Assembly: GCF_036227205.1 (NCBI RefSeq)
Contig: NZ_CP109442.1
Coordinates: forward strand, 9,672,001-9,736,000
Reading direction: 5' to 3'
From: Amycolatopsis sp. NBC_01480
GTDB taxonomy: Bacteria > Actinomycetota > Actinomycetes > Mycobacteriales > Pseudonocardiaceae
DNA length: 64,000 nt
Shown in pieces: positions 24,587-33,929 of the stretch; the stretch's first letter is position 1; each line of letters opens with the position of its first letter. Position numbers and translations under genes: made by a program. Under the pieces are notes generated by a model that worked only from the letters and a program-made list of their open reading frames with translations, did not search any database and had not been told where the DNA came from.

Positions 24587-24597
24587 CCGTCGGCTCG

Positions 24598-25134
24598 TTA
24601 TCCGGCTGCCGTCACCGCGTCGATGGCCGTGACCTTCACGACCACCTTCGCCCCCTGACAGCCGTTACCCGCATCGGCCGACAAGCTGATCGCGCCGGGG
24701 ATCGAGCCGGTCTGCGCGGTCGAGTTCGCCGGCACCGTGAGCGGCTTGGCGAGAGTGATGGGCCCGGCCGGCACGCTGAAGTTCTCCGGCCCGCAGGTCT
24801 GCCCGGCGACCGGTTGCACGGTCAGCCCGCCGAGGCTGACCTTGTTCACCTGCACGGCGAACCCGTTCGCATTCGCCACGGTGAAGGACGCGGCCCCGGC
24901 GCCCCCGGGCAGCATGTCACCCTGCGGATCGGCGATCTGGGTGAACACCAGCGCCTTCAGATCCCCCGCACCGAGCGCCCGGCCGGACGCGTCGCCGCTG
25001 CCCTGGATGGTGAACGCCGCGAGGGCGCCGCCGGTCAGGGCCATCGCGCCGACGGCGACCCCGACCCCGGCCATGACGGTCTTGAATCTCCGGCTTCTTT
25101 TCGGAGCGGGGACATTCTGCGAATCGTTCGACAT
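24598..25134 (-). CDS. Exported protein related to the adjacent wall-anchored protein
   Basis: 178 residues from ATG 25134 (AAAGGAA about 10 bases upstream). The N-terminal part is basic then hydrophobic: RSRRFKTVMAGVGVAVGAMALTGGALAAF, followed by TIQGSGDASGRALG. This resembles SipW-type signal peptides of TasA/camelysin-like fibre proteins. The rest is a beta-rich domain with two Cys. No sorting signal is seen, so it is probably released or assembles with its neighbours. First gene of a three-gene leftward set (25134-23106). Confidence 0.65.
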   Translation of the reverse strand: MSNDSQNVPAPKRSRRFKTVMAGVGVAVGAMALTGGALAAFTIQGSGDASGRALGAGDLKALVFTQIADPQGDMLPGGAGAASFTVANANGFAVQVNKVSLGGLTVQPVAGQTCGPENFSVPAGPITLAKPLTVPANSTAQTGSIPGAISLSADAGNGCQGAKVVVKVTAIDAVTAAG

Positions 25135-25356
25135 GATCAAGTGTTCCTTTTCTGAAGACCAGTGCAACCTGTGCAGATCAATTTCTACGGGAGCGGCGGA
25201 AAGACCACCATACTTTTCCGCGAAAGTACCCACCAAGGGTGATCTCGGACCACGGAAAAGCCGGGTATGTTTCTCTCGAGCCGCGATTCCCGCCACGGAT
25301 GGCGCGGCCGGCCGAGCGGGACCCGGCGGGGGGATAGATACGGTAGCCGGGCCCCG

Positions 25357-26685
25357 CTACGATTTCACCGGCTCCATCGCGAAAAACAGCAGAGAATGGT
25401 TCAGCGTCGCGGGCATCGGTTCGCCGTCGGCGATACTCGACTGCGCCTGGCCGACGAATCGGCAATCGCCGAGCAATTCGGCCAGGATCGCCTTGGCCAG
25501 GAACACCGCGAGGTCCCGTCCCGGGCAGCTCTGCCTCCCGTTGCTGAATTGGTTGAACCGGTAGCCGGCCGGCCGTGACGGCACGAACGCGTCCGGCTCC
25601 GGAACCGAAACCGGGTCCCGGTGATTGAACGAGTTCACCACCAGCAGCGGCGTTCCGGCGGGAATCGGCACCCCGCCGAGGGTGGTCGCCGCGGTGGCCC
25701 GCCGGCCGAACATCGGCGTCGTGGGCCAGAGCCGCATGCTCTCGTACAGGCAGGATTCCAGGTGCTTCAATCCGTCCACATCGGACGCCGTCCGAGTAGG
25801 CGCCGAGCGGAGTTCGTCGCGAACTTGCCACTCCACCAAAGGCTGACCGCTGATCACCGCCAGCGTCCGGAACACGTTGGCGGCCAGCGTGCCCGACATC
25901 GCGAACACCCAATGCGTCACCTGAGTGAGCGCACTGACCTCTTCCGAAACCGGAGGAAGCCCGGACACCAGGCTGCCCGGCTCCGCAGTCCGGACATAGT
26001 GCGCCACCCGACGGTAAAACGGATCGAAGTGCCTCGACTTCCGGAGTCCGTGCACCTGGTTCGCCTCGGCCATCATCGCGTGCAGGGCCGCGGTGAGGTC
26101 GCGATCGTCCCGGGCCCGGGAGCCGAAGATCACCTGGCGCGCAATACTTTCCACCGCCCCTTCGAGCTGGGACCAGTCGAGCAAATACGCCCGAGCCTCG
26201 TCCTTCATCACCGCGATCTCCCGCTGCACCACGGAAAGGAACTGCGGTGCCAGCGGATGAACACGGCTCCCCGGCGAGAGCGCCACCTCGGCGAACGCCC
26301 GTCGCGCACGCCACTTCTCGCCGTGGGAGATCGTCAGCGCCTCCGGCTGGAAATGGCTCATCCCCCGCAGTTTCACCGCCGGGTCGGATGCGAAATCGCC
26401 CCCGGACCGGTCGAGCACCTCCCGTAGCAGCGGCTCGCCGAAAACCAGCAGCGTCCGGTCGCCCAGCACTCGCACCCACAGCGCGTCGCCGGGGTGGGCC
26501 GCCCGCAGGTCCGCGAGCAACCGTGACGCGAGCAGGTCGGTGCCCAGGCTGTCGAAGACCTTCACCAGGTTGTCGCGCTGGCTGAACAAGCCGGCCAGCG
26601 TGTTCGGCGCGATCTGCACGGCCGTGAACACCACACTCTCCGGCAGGCTCAGCTCGGGGAACTCGCGGACCACGGGCGCCGTCAC
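25357..26685 (-). CDS. Cytochrome P450
   Basis: 442 residues from the GTG at 26685. The heme loop FSNGRQSCPG (FxxGxxxCxG), the K-helix ExxR (ESMR) and PTTPMFGRRAT before the beta region are all present. The I-helix region MSGTLAANVFRT is atypical and lacks the usual acid-Thr pair, as is also true of peroxide-isomerising P450s (CYP74, CYP6001). Start overlaps the dioxygenase stop by 4 bases (GTGA), so the two are translated together. Likely acts on the fatty-acid hydroperoxide or oxylipin made by the upstream enzyme (inference). Confidence 0.85.
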   Translation of the reverse strand: MTAPVVREFPELSLPESVVFTAVQIAPNTLAGLFSQRDNLVKVFDSLGTDLLASRLLADLRAAHPGDALWVRVLGDRTLLVFGEPLLREVLDRSGGDFASDPAVKLRGMSHFQPEALTISHGEKWRARRAFAEVALSPGSRVHPLAPQFLSVVQREIAVMKDEARAYLLDWSQLEGAVESIARQVIFGSRARDDRDLTAALHAMMAEANQVHGLRKSRHFDPFYRRVAHYVRTAEPGSLVSGLPPVSEEVSALTQVTHWVFAMSGTLAANVFRTLAVISGQPLVEWQVRDELRSAPTRTASDVDGLKHLESCLYESMRLWPTTPMFGRRATAATTLGGVPIPAGTPLLVVNSFNHRDPVSVPEPDAFVPSRPAGYRFNQFSNGRQSCPGRDLAVFLAKAILAELLGDCRFVGQAQSSIADGEPMPATLNHSLLFFAMEPVKS

Positions 26686-28646
26686 GGGAACTTCGGCTGC
26701 GGCGCGAACAGCGGCGGCTCCCGGGTGTCGTCGAGCGGCGCTCGCGCGACGGTCTTGAGCAGGTTCAGCGCCTTGACGCCGGCCTTCAGCCGATCCGGCA
26801 CCAGGCCGCCTCCCCCGCCCGTCGAGGACACCGGCCACGGGGCGAAGGGCAGCTCCACATGCTCGAGCGCGGTCTCCAGCTCGGGGTGGTGGCGCAGCAG
26901 GATCTCTTTCATCGTGGTCTTCTGCACCCAGTCGAACCCGGTTTTCGTGTACACCTCCGGCGTGAAGTGCGAGGTGAAGAACCGATCGCTCTGCAGCCGC
27001 CGCGACGCCATCAGGATGAAGATCCGGAACGCCGTGTCGGAGAACCCGAAGCCCAGTGGCGGTTCCTCCGCGTACATCCCGACCATCGTGTCGACCAGAT
27101 CGACGTCGCCCTTGTACAGCCGGTCGATCTCCGCCGCCCACTTCCGGTTGGGCGTCAGCTCGGCGAACGTCCTGGCCCGCGGCATGCCCAGTGCCTCACG
27201 CAGGTCGTTGTAGCGGGGCACACCGCGCTCACGGTCCCGGGTGATGTCCAAAGTGGCCAGATCGGTCAGCTGGCCGTCGATCCGGGTCAGCCGGCGCAGC
27301 GCGTTCGGATAGTTGTGCAGGCAGACGCGCCCGGCGTTGGCCAGTCCGAACGAGTAGTACAGATCGGGCATGCTGTACTTGTCCATGAACGCCCGGGTGG
27401 CCTCGCCCTGGATCTCGGTGAACGAGACTTTTTCCACCAGGCGCCCGCTTTCCAGGTCGAAGAACGACCAGTCGTCCGGGATCAGCGGGTGCATCCGATA
27501 GACCGAGACGAACTCCTCGGTCAGGGAGAACGGCACCCCGTGATGGCTCGGCGGCGAGCCGACGATGCCGCACACCACGTCCCGGTCGCTGAACCGCCCG
27601 AAGGTCCGCCCGACGGTCTCGCCGGCCAAGCCCCACCAGTTGGCGCGCATGCCGACTTGCAGTGCCGGGTGCCGCAGCACCGTGGGCGTCCACTCGACGG
27701 TGTGGATCTTGGCGATCAGCGCGGCGTTGGTCAGCCAGGCGACCTCGAACAGCCGCTGGTCGCTGAACTCCGGGTGCTCCTTCTTGATCGCGTCGCAGAT
27801 CGCGTTGTGCTCACGGGAGAACAGGGTGTGCAGCATCGCGACGCCGGTCCACCAGTTCTCGGTCATCCCGGTCAGGTCCACGCCGGGCAGCTCGTCGTGC
27901 GGCAGGAGCCGGGAGTCGTCCTGCACCTTGATCTTGCCGTCGACGTAACTGCGGATGCTGTTCTGCTTCGCCGCACCGGTGCCGTAGAGCTGCGAGGCGT
28001 CCCACCAATGCGTCTCCTCGTTGACGTACGCCGGCGCGCGGTCGGTCTTCATGTGGGAGCAGGGATGACGTGGCGTCCTCCGAATCTTCATCGGACGTTC
28101 GGGCCAATCGTCCTGTTCGGACAGCGGGATCTCGATGCAGTCGTCCGGGTCGCCGGTGCCGTGGAAGAACCAGTTGTGGTTCTCGAACTGCAGCCAGGCG
28201 GCGGCCAGCGCGTTGATGATGTGCGCCGGCTTGAACGTGTCCCTGGCCAGCAGCAGATTGCTGATGTCACGGGGATTCGGGTCCATCATGATCCGAGTGT
28301 TCGGTTTGGTCAGGCGCGGCGGCACATTCCGGCCGAACGGTGTGCCGGCGCTGCCCATGTCCGGGTCCGACAGGTCGTTCCACCGGCCGTCCGGGGTCCG
28401 GGCGCGCAGGGCTTCCTCCGGCGGCTCGACCGGCTTGGCCGGGGCGGTGGGGTCCGCCTCAAGCGGAACCTCGTACAGATTCTCCTCTCGGAGCTGCCGC
28501 CGGATCCTGATCAAGGTGCCCAGGTGCAGCGGCAACGCGGCCAATTGCGCGGGCATCGGCATCTTCGGCACCGGAAGCTGATGCCATTGCCGCCCGGCCA
28601 GCCGATTCGGCACCCGGCGTTTTCCCTGATCCACCATCCGGCCCAC
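26682..28646 (-). CDS. Heme-dependent alpha-dioxygenase / animal-peroxidase-superfamily fatty-acid oxygenase
   Basis: 654 residues. The heme pocket is complete: distal His157 in LQFENHNWFFHG, catalytic Tyr383 and proximal His386 in VYRMHPLIPDD, and KIHTVEWTPTVL near 313. These patterns match plant alpha-DOX and cyclooxygenases better than bacterial peroxidases of the halogenating type. The family oxygenates fatty acids to (hydro)peroxides via a Tyr radical. The start is GTG 28646 (GAGGAT just upstream) or ATG 28637. It is coupled to a P450 gene. No signal peptide is obvious. Confidence 0.82.
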   Translation of the reverse strand: MGRMVDQGKRRVPNRLAGRQWHQLPVPKMPMPAQLAALPLHLGTLIRIRRQLREENLYEVPLEADPTAPAKPVEPPEEALRARTPDGRWNDLSDPDMGSAGTPFGRNVPPRLTKPNTRIMMDPNPRDISNLLLARDTFKPAHIINALAAAWLQFENHNWFFHGTGDPDDCIEIPLSEQDDWPERPMKIRRTPRHPCSHMKTDRAPAYVNEETHWWDASQLYGTGAAKQNSIRSYVDGKIKVQDDSRLLPHDELPGVDLTGMTENWWTGVAMLHTLFSREHNAICDAIKKEHPEFSDQRLFEVAWLTNAALIAKIHTVEWTPTVLRHPALQVGMRANWWGLAGETVGRTFGRFSDRDVVCGIVGSPPSHHGVPFSLTEEFVSVYRMHPLIPDDWSFFDLESGRLVEKVSFTEIQGEATRAFMDKYSMPDLYYSFGLANAGRVCLHNYPNALRRLTRIDGQLTDLATLDITRDRERGVPRYNDLREALGMPRARTFAELTPNRKWAAEIDRLYKGDVDLVDTMVGMYAEEPPLGFGFSDTAFRIFILMASRRLQSDRFFTSHFTPEVYTKTGFDWVQKTTMKEILLRHHPELETALEHVELPFAPWPVSSTGGGGGLVPDRLKAGVKALNLLKTVARAPLDDTREPPLFAPQPKFP

Positions 28647-28793
28647 ATCCTCACATCTTCGGTGATGTCCGCCCCGGAATCGATCCGTCTCGGGTTCGGG
28701 AAAGCGAACCGTACCCCGGATCAGCGGACCCGATCGCCGTTCTCCCCTCCGTGAGGTATTCCGAAATGCACCCCGGCCGAGTCCACTGTTCCC

Positions 28794-29444
28794 ATGGAAG
28801 ACTTACGCACGGCCGGCAATTCCGCGGCCGCCGCCGTGGAGCGCCGGCTGCTCGAGATCAGGGAACTGGCCGCCGTCAACCGGGAGCCGGCGGCCACCAA
28901 AGCCTGGGACTGGTGCCGCGAACTCTCGGCCAAAGCCGCCACGAACCGCGCGGCGACGGACTGGGAGCTGAACGAGCTGTTCCGGCGGGGTGACACGCCG
29001 GACGGGCTGCGTGGCTCCACCGAGGGGATCCTGGTCACCACCACCACGAATCCGTTGCTGGACAACGCAGTCCGCCTGCTGACCGGAATGTGGATGCCCT
29101 GGCAGGGCAAACGCTTCGGCGCGACCGGCGGCATCAACCGGATGCCCCGCACGGCGAAGCTGCCCGCGAAATTGCTCTGGCCGCTGTACTCCATGACCGA
29201 CGGCGCCGACGGCGTGCTGGCCTTCGATTTCAGCGCTTACCCGGATCGCGGGAAAAACGATCCCGACCTCAACGTCCTGGCCATCGACTACACGAATCCG
29301 GGCAACCCGCGGCTGGTGATCCGGGATATCCGCGACGAACTCGTCCAGCTGGTGCCCGGCGCATATCTGGGCAAGATCCTCTACCGGCTGCCGGGCGACC
29401 GGTTCATGAAAATCGGCTATTTCGCACTGCGCTCGCCGAGCTGA
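28794..29444 (+). CDS. Conserved hypothetical protein
   Basis: 216 residues, ATG start, divergent from the dioxygenase-P450 operon. A helical N-terminal 60 residues precedes a folded part with ELFRRGDTPDGLRGSTEGIL, LTGMWMPWQGKRF and LPGDRFMKIGYFALR. This arrangement resembles small lipid-related hypothetical proteins of mycobacteria and Pseudonocardiaceae. It may belong functionally with the oxylipin genes. No family name assigned. Overlaps the AraC gene tail-to-tail by 28 bases. Confidence 0.55.
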   Translation: MEDLRTAGNSAAAAVERRLLEIRELAAVNREPAATKAWDWCRELSAKAATNRAATDWELNELFRRGDTPDGLRGSTEGILVTTTTNPLLDNAVRLLTGMWMPWQGKRFGATGGINRMPRTAKLPAKLLWPLYSMTDGADGVLAFDFSAYPDRGKNDPDLNVLAIDYTNPGNPRLVIRDIRDELVQLVPGAYLGKILYRLPGDRFMKIGYFALRSPS

Positions 29445-30340
29445 ACGGCCGCGCTCCGGCGGAAGGCCAGCGGCGACTCACCGGTCGCGTCACGGAACAA
29501 ATGAGAGAAATGCTGTGCGCTGCGGATGCCGACCGATTCGGCGATCTGCCGGATGCTGTGGTCCTGGTACGTCGGATCGGCGAGCAGCGCCTTCGCCTTG
29601 TCGATCCTCGCCCGCCGGATGAAGCTCGCGACACCGGAACCGCCGAACAGCTGGTACAGCCGGCGCCGGGAGACCGCGTGAGCGGCGGCGACCGAGCCGA
29701 CGCAGAGCTGGGCGTCGGTGAGGTTCCGCCGGATGTACCGCTCGATGTGCTCCCGTTTCGCGGTCCCGGGATCCGCGTCGGGTTCAGCGGCGTGAATGGA
29801 ACGCAGGATCAGCTCGGCCAGCCCGCTCAGGTAGTGGTCGAGGCCGACGACGCCGATCGCCGGCTGCCCTTCGGTGATCGGCACGATGTTCTCGATCAGC
29901 TGGCGCAACTGCGGGCTCAGCGCGTACGGCCGGTAGAGGACCCGGTCGACGGTCGCGGGCGGCAGCTGGATCACCGATTCGTCGACCCGGATCAGGTGCC
30001 ACCGGCAGGCGCCCTCCTGGATCACCGTGAACGGCACCGCCGAGGAGCCCGCGACCAAGTGGCCCGCCGGGACGTCGATCCGGCGCCCCTGGGTGAGCAC
30101 GGTGGTCCGCGCCTGATCGAACACGGCCAGGTACAGCGACCTGCCGCCCCCGCCGATCCGCCAAGTGCCGCGGAGCAGATCGTGCGTGCCGGTGCCGACC
30201 GCGGTTTCGGCGCCGGCCCGGACCTCGAGGTGCACCGCGGCCGGCGCGTCGCGGAAAACGTGATCGATCTCGACGTCACCAAGGAGGCGCCGCAGCGCCT
30301 GGCAGACTTCCATCGGAGTTTCTCCTCGCCTCACCGGCAT
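29417..30340 (-). CDS. AraC-family transcriptional regulator
   Basis: 307 residues. The N-terminal cupin-like domain resembles AraC-binding-domain-like proteins (LEVRAGAETAVGTG, VPAGHLVAG). The C-terminal double HTH has VGSVAAAHAVSRRRLYQLF and QIAESVGIRSAQHFSHLFR, ending ATGESPLAFRRS. It is close kin to the AraC protein at 31423. Probably regulates the nearby oxygenase or secreted-protein genes. Confidence 0.82.
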   Translation of the reverse strand: MPVRRGETPMEVCQALRRLLGDVEIDHVFRDAPAAVHLEVRAGAETAVGTGTHDLLRGTWRIGGGGRSLYLAVFDQARTTVLTQGRRIDVPAGHLVAGSSAVPFTVIQEGACRWHLIRVDESVIQLPPATVDRVLYRPYALSPQLRQLIENIVPITEGQPAIGVVGLDHYLSGLAELILRSIHAAEPDADPGTAKREHIERYIRRNLTDAQLCVGSVAAAHAVSRRRLYQLFGGSGVASFIRRARIDKAKALLADPTYQDHSIRQIAESVGIRSAQHFSHLFRDATGESPLAFRRSAAVQLGERSAK

Positions 30341-30415
30341 TCAGTGTCGGAGCGGCGAACGACGGAAGGGAACCCGCCGGGACGAATCGGCAAAAAGGCC
30401 GAACGGACGGGCAAA

Positions 30416-31165
30416 CTATCGGCGCAGTGGGAAATCCGCTCTCGGCGGCCGCGGGAAAAGCACCGGCGCCGGAAAGGTTTCGGGGGAAAGGATGCGCAGC
30501 CGGAAACCCCGCGAAACGGCGTCGGCGCGGCTCTGCGCCCCGAGCTTGCGCAACGTCGCCTTCGCGTGGGTGCGCACGGTCTCCACCGAGATGAACAGCA
30601 GGTCCGCGATCTGCCGGTTCTGCAGGCCTTCGGCCATCAGGTGCAGCACCTGGACCTCGCGGCCGGTGAGCAGCCGCCGGACCGGGCGGACCGGGGCGGG
30701 GTGGTCCTCTGGCAGCCGCAGCGAGGGCGGCAGATGGGGCCGTCCGCGCACGGCCAGGCGCAGGCCGTCCAGGAGCTGATCGAACGCGATCGAGGCATCG
30801 AACGCCGCGAAAGCGCCGGTCTCGAAGGCGAGCGCGGCCCGTTCACGGACCCGTTCACCGGGCTTCAGCAGGACCGCCACCCGGCTGTCCGTGCGGCTTT
30901 CCGCGAACAGCCGCACGAAGCCGAAATGCGGATCGGCCTCCTCGTGCACCCAGACGAACGCGGGCCGCAGCAGCCGGTCCAGCTGGAGCGCGGCGTCCAT
31001 GGTGGCGGCCGCGTGCACCACGGCGCCGCCGCCCGACTGCTCCAGCAGCCGGCTCATGCCCTCGCGGACGAACAGCGACGGGCAGACGACCAGGAACCGG
31101 CCGGGCCCGGCGTCGGGCCGGACCGGCAAACCGGCCGCGGGTACCCGAATTTCGACTTGGGTCAT
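30416..31165 (-). CDS. LuxR-family regulator with degenerate receiver-like domain
   Basis: 249 residues from ATG 31165 (GAAGGGA 9 bases upstream). Residues ~20-150 look like a response-regulator fold (RFLVVCPSLFVREGMSRLLE) without the phospho-acceptor Asp pattern. Residues ~178-235 are a GerE/LuxR HTH (LTGREVQVLHLMAEGLQNRQ, IADLLFISVETVRTHAKATL). Regulated without a visible partner kinase. Orphan regulator between two AraC genes. Confidence 0.8.
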   Translation of the reverse strand: MTQVEIRVPAAGLPVRPDAGPGRFLVVCPSLFVREGMSRLLEQSGGGAVVHAAATMDAALQLDRLLRPAFVWVHEEADPHFGFVRLFAESRTDSRVAVLLKPGERVRERAALAFETGAFAAFDASIAFDQLLDGLRLAVRGRPHLPPSLRLPEDHPAPVRPVRRLLTGREVQVLHLMAEGLQNRQIADLLFISVETVRTHAKATLRKLGAQSRADAVSRGFRLRILSPETFPAPVLFPRPPRADFPLRR

Positions 31166-31422
31166 CTTTTTCGTCCCTTCCTGCGCGCACGGGACCGGCA
31201 ACGGGAAAAGGTTCCTGGTCACCTCGGGTGGGCGCCCACTGTAAGACGGATCGGGCCGGACACGGCGGTTCGGTTGTCCCGGTTTTTGCCGAGGTGTGCA
31301 TTTTTCGTCCTCACCCGGACGAGGGATGAGCCGTTATCGCATATTTGACTTCCGCACCGGCGCGTCCCAGAATCACGCGTATCGCACCTGAATAATCCAG
31401 GCCGGCCCGCGGAGGTGACGGC

Positions 31423-32397
31423 GTGTCCCAGCCGGACAGTCCCCTGCGCCCCCTGGTCCAGCGGCACACCCTCGGCTGGACGCCCGGCGGCATCGCCTGG
31501 ACGCAGTTCCAGCACGAGCTCGACAAGATCGACACGACCTCGGTGTCGCTGGCCAGTCCGCAGCAGGCGGACCACCACGCGGACGTGGGCGTGGTCCGGA
31601 TCGACGAATTCGCCATCGCGCACGGCGAACTGCCCTCGGTCCGGGTGCTGAAGGAGGAGCTGGGCGAGACCGCGGCGCTGTACTTGCGAGAGGGCACGTC
31701 GTGGACTGTCCGCAACGGACGGTCGGACTTCACCCACCACCACGGCGAGCTGGTGGTCGCCGGGGCCGGCACGCACCAGGCGCTCAGCCGCGAGCGGGGC
31801 CGGACCACCGGGCTCTGGGTGCCGCTGGACCGGCTCACCGTGCCGTACCGCGAACTCCGGCCGATGCTGATGCAGTCCCTTCCGCTGGACGCCTCGCTCC
31901 GCCGGCTGCTTTCGGTGTCGGCGACGGAACTCGCGCGGTCCGGCGAAGCCGAAGCGGTGGGGACCATGCACTATCTGAGCGGCCTGGCCGATCTCGTGCT
32001 GCGGTCGCTGCTCGGCCGCGACCCGGACCACGCCCTGACCCGCGACGCGCGGCGCGAGCAGATCATGGAATACCTCGACAACCGCCTGTCCGACACCGGG
32101 CTCACCGTGGACGAGATCGCCGCCGCGCACCACATCTCCCGGACCAAGCTCTACGAGATCTTCGGCGGCGAGGGCATCGCGAGTTATCTGCGCGGCGCCC
32201 GGCTCGACCGGGCCAAGGCCCTGCTGGCCGACCCCCGGCGCGCGCACGAAACGATCGGAAGCATCAGCCGTCAGGCCGGATTCTCGAACCAGTCCCACTT
32301 CACCCGGGCGTTCACCAGGGAATTCGGCGCGAGCCCGGGCGATTTCCGCGCTGCGGCAAGGGAAATGCAGCGCCTTCGGGATCAGCCGGACCGCTGA
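31423..32397 (+). CDS. AraC-family transcriptional regulator (second copy)
   Basis: 324 residues, GTG start. An N-terminal AraC-binding-domain-like 31-type fold (LYLREGTSWTVRNG) is followed by HTH helices VDEIAAAHHISRTKLYEIFG and ISRQAGFSNQSHFTRAFTRE, ending FGASPGDFRAAA. Transcribed divergently from the LuxR-type gene, 257 bases away, which suggests a shared control region. No linked enzyme genes on its own strand. Confidence 0.82.
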   Translation: MSQPDSPLRPLVQRHTLGWTPGGIAWTQFQHELDKIDTTSVSLASPQQADHHADVGVVRIDEFAIAHGELPSVRVLKEELGETAALYLREGTSWTVRNGRSDFTHHHGELVVAGAGTHQALSRERGRTTGLWVPLDRLTVPYRELRPMLMQSLPLDASLRRLLSVSATELARSGEAEAVGTMHYLSGLADLVLRSLLGRDPDHALTRDARREQIMEYLDNRLSDTGLTVDEIAAAHHISRTKLYEIFGGEGIASYLRGARLDRAKALLADPRRAHETIGSISRQAGFSNQSHFTRAFTREFGASPGDFRAAAREMQRLRDQPDR

Positions 32398-32404
32398 ACA
32401 TCCG

Positions 32405-32545
32405 TCAGTGCTCCTGACGCTCGTCCGGCGGCTCGTCGATCTCGGCCAGCAACTCGTCGAGCTTGCGCCCGGCCGCCCGGAACCTGGTGACGGCAAACAG
32501 CACCAGCACCGCGACGACGATCGGCACCACCACACTCCAGTACAC
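32405..32545 (-). CDS. Small single-pass membrane protein
   Basis: 46 residues, GTG start at 32545 with GGAG 7 bases upstream. Membrane helix near the N-terminus (VVVPIVVAVLVLFAV) followed by RFRAAGRKLDELLAEIDEPPDE, an amphipathic, acidic end. Tail-to-tail with the AraC gene. Function unknown. Confidence 0.55.
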   Translation of the reverse strand: MYWSVVVPIVVAVLVLFAVTRFRAAGRKLDELLAEIDEPPDERQEH

Positions 32546-32735
32546 AGCGGTCTCCGTTTCGCAGGCCTAGCGGCGGAAACAGCGCGAGAACGCGGCCCGG
32601 AGCCGCCCGGCCCGCCGTGCCCTCGGCCTCCGGAACCGGAGATCCACCCATCTGAGCACGTTTGCCATTATCGCCCGGCCGAACAGCCTCAGCTGCCGCC
32701 GTTGTGCACAAACGTTGCCGCTGCGTGCAAAGTCC
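32546..32735. other. Non-coding stretch
   Basis: Nothing convincing. Reading frames here are short and Arg-rich shadows. Confidence 0.35.
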
Positions 32736-32855
32736 TTATCCGGCCCCCGCGGCGCGGCCAGCGCGACGGGACAGCTCGGCGATCGCCGACCGCAATTCCG
32801 GCGGAGAGACCACCTCGATCCCGACGTCGAAGCGGGTCGCCGCAGCCCTTTCACG
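32736..32855 (-). pseudogene. C-terminal remnant of a WYL/YafY-type regulator
   Basis: An open frame ending TAA at 32738-32736 encodes RFDVGIEVVSPPELRSAIAE and LSRRAGRAAG, which reads like the last 35 residues of WYL-domain regulators (V-SP-ELR-x-x-LxELA). Upstream the frame is disrupted and no HTH domain is present. The rest of the 32.85-33.22 kb stretch shows no gene. Confidence 0.4.
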
Positions 32856-33225
32856 TGCACACAATCGTGCGCACCCACACGGCGGCGACTACGGCCAGGA
32901 CCTCCTGCGCCGGCGCTACGCGCGGCACCATCACGGGCACACCGCAAAGCCATGACCGCCATCGCAGCGAATGCCGCGCCTCGATCACGTCTCCTCGCAA
33001 GCGTCGGTCGGGTACCGGCGCCAGCGCCGTGAACGGGGCACGCGCACTGGTCAACGACGCGAGTGCATGGCCCAGCGGAGAAGTGGCGAAGACGGCGGTG
33101 GCGTCGTCGACATCGCCCCCGCTGGTGCGTGCCGCAGGCTGAACGAGGACACCGGCGCATCCGACCCGTCTCGCCCGCTCCACCGATGCGCGGCGAGCCG
33201 CGGCAGACGATGGCACCCTGGAGCC

Positions 33226-33585
33226 ATGACCACCCGGATGATCGCCGTCGCCTTCGACTGCCGTCACCCCGACGCGCTCGCCGAGTTCTGGCGCGAAGCT
33301 CTGGACTACCGGCAAACCGAACGATGGACAGACAACCACGGAGTCACCTACGTCGAGGTGAAAGCGCCCGACCGGCCCTCACTGCTCTTCCAGCCCGTGC
33401 CTGAGGGCAAGCAGGTGAAGAACCGCCTGCACCTCGACCTCGCGCCCACCACGATCGAGCAACAGGACGAAGTCGAGCGGCTCGTAGCGCTCGGAGCGAC
33501 GGTGCTCGACGAAGCCGAGGAAGACCCTTGGATCGTCCTCGCCGACCCCGAGGGCAACGAATTCTCCGTACTCCCCCGCCGCTGA
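33226..33585 (+). CDS. VOC-family (glyoxalase/bleomycin-resistance fold) protein
   Basis: 119 residues from ATG 33226, with GGAG 3-6 bases upstream. MIAVAFDCRHPDALAEFWREAL, the central KNRLHLDLAP and the ending WIVLADPEGNEFSVLP match small single-domain VOC proteins annotated as glyoxalase-like domain. Metal-type residues (His, Glu) are in the standard places. Substrate unknown; isolated gene. Confidence 0.85.
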   Translation: MTTRMIAVAFDCRHPDALAEFWREALDYRQTERWTDNHGVTYVEVKAPDRPSLLFQPVPEGKQVKNRLHLDLAPTTIEQQDEVERLVALGATVLDEAEEDPWIVLADPEGNEFSVLPRR

Positions 33586-33929
33586 CGCCCTCGCACCGAA
33601 ATGCCGCCAGCGCGCCCTTGGCGAATCAGCCAGGCGCGCCGGTGGAGACGCCTCAGGCGAGGTCGAACCGGTCCGCTTCACCCTCGCCGGTGGCGGCGCC
33701 GCGGATCTCGCCATGTGTTCTTCGGACTCCGGAGCTTTCCCCGTGTACCCGGGGAAAGCAGGTTGGTGAAGAAGTCGCCCGAGAGCACCCTGGGGACGGT
33801 CGGTGAGGACAGCGTGCCGCGCGCCGCCGGCATCGCCCCGAGGGAACGCAGGCCGCCGACCAGGACGGTCGCCGACGTATTCGTGTCCGGATCACCCCGG
33901 GTTCCTACGGCCGCGCGCAAGTGGGGATC
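33586..33929. other. Non-coding or degraded stretch
   Basis: No supportable gene. Short frames on both strands lack family resemblance. Confidence 0.35.

Noticed and set aside
24598..25296. Upstream extension of the SipW-like protein by 54 codons
   Set aside because: The ATG at 25134 has a ribosome site and a proper signal peptide; the extension has neither.
25357..27141. 594-codon version of the P450
   Set aside because: The first 152 codons are shadow of the dioxygenase gene; the GTG at 26685 gives a normal P450 length and a 4-base overlap.
26859..28754. 631-codon open frame on the plus strand
   Set aside because: Antisense of the alpha-dioxygenase gene, whose heme motifs are unmistakable.
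29090..31348. 752-codon open frame on the plus strand
   Set aside because: Antisense shadow of the AraC and LuxR genes in high-GC DNA; no family motif.
31219..32535. 438-codon minus-strand frame
   Set aside because: Antisense shadow of the second AraC gene.
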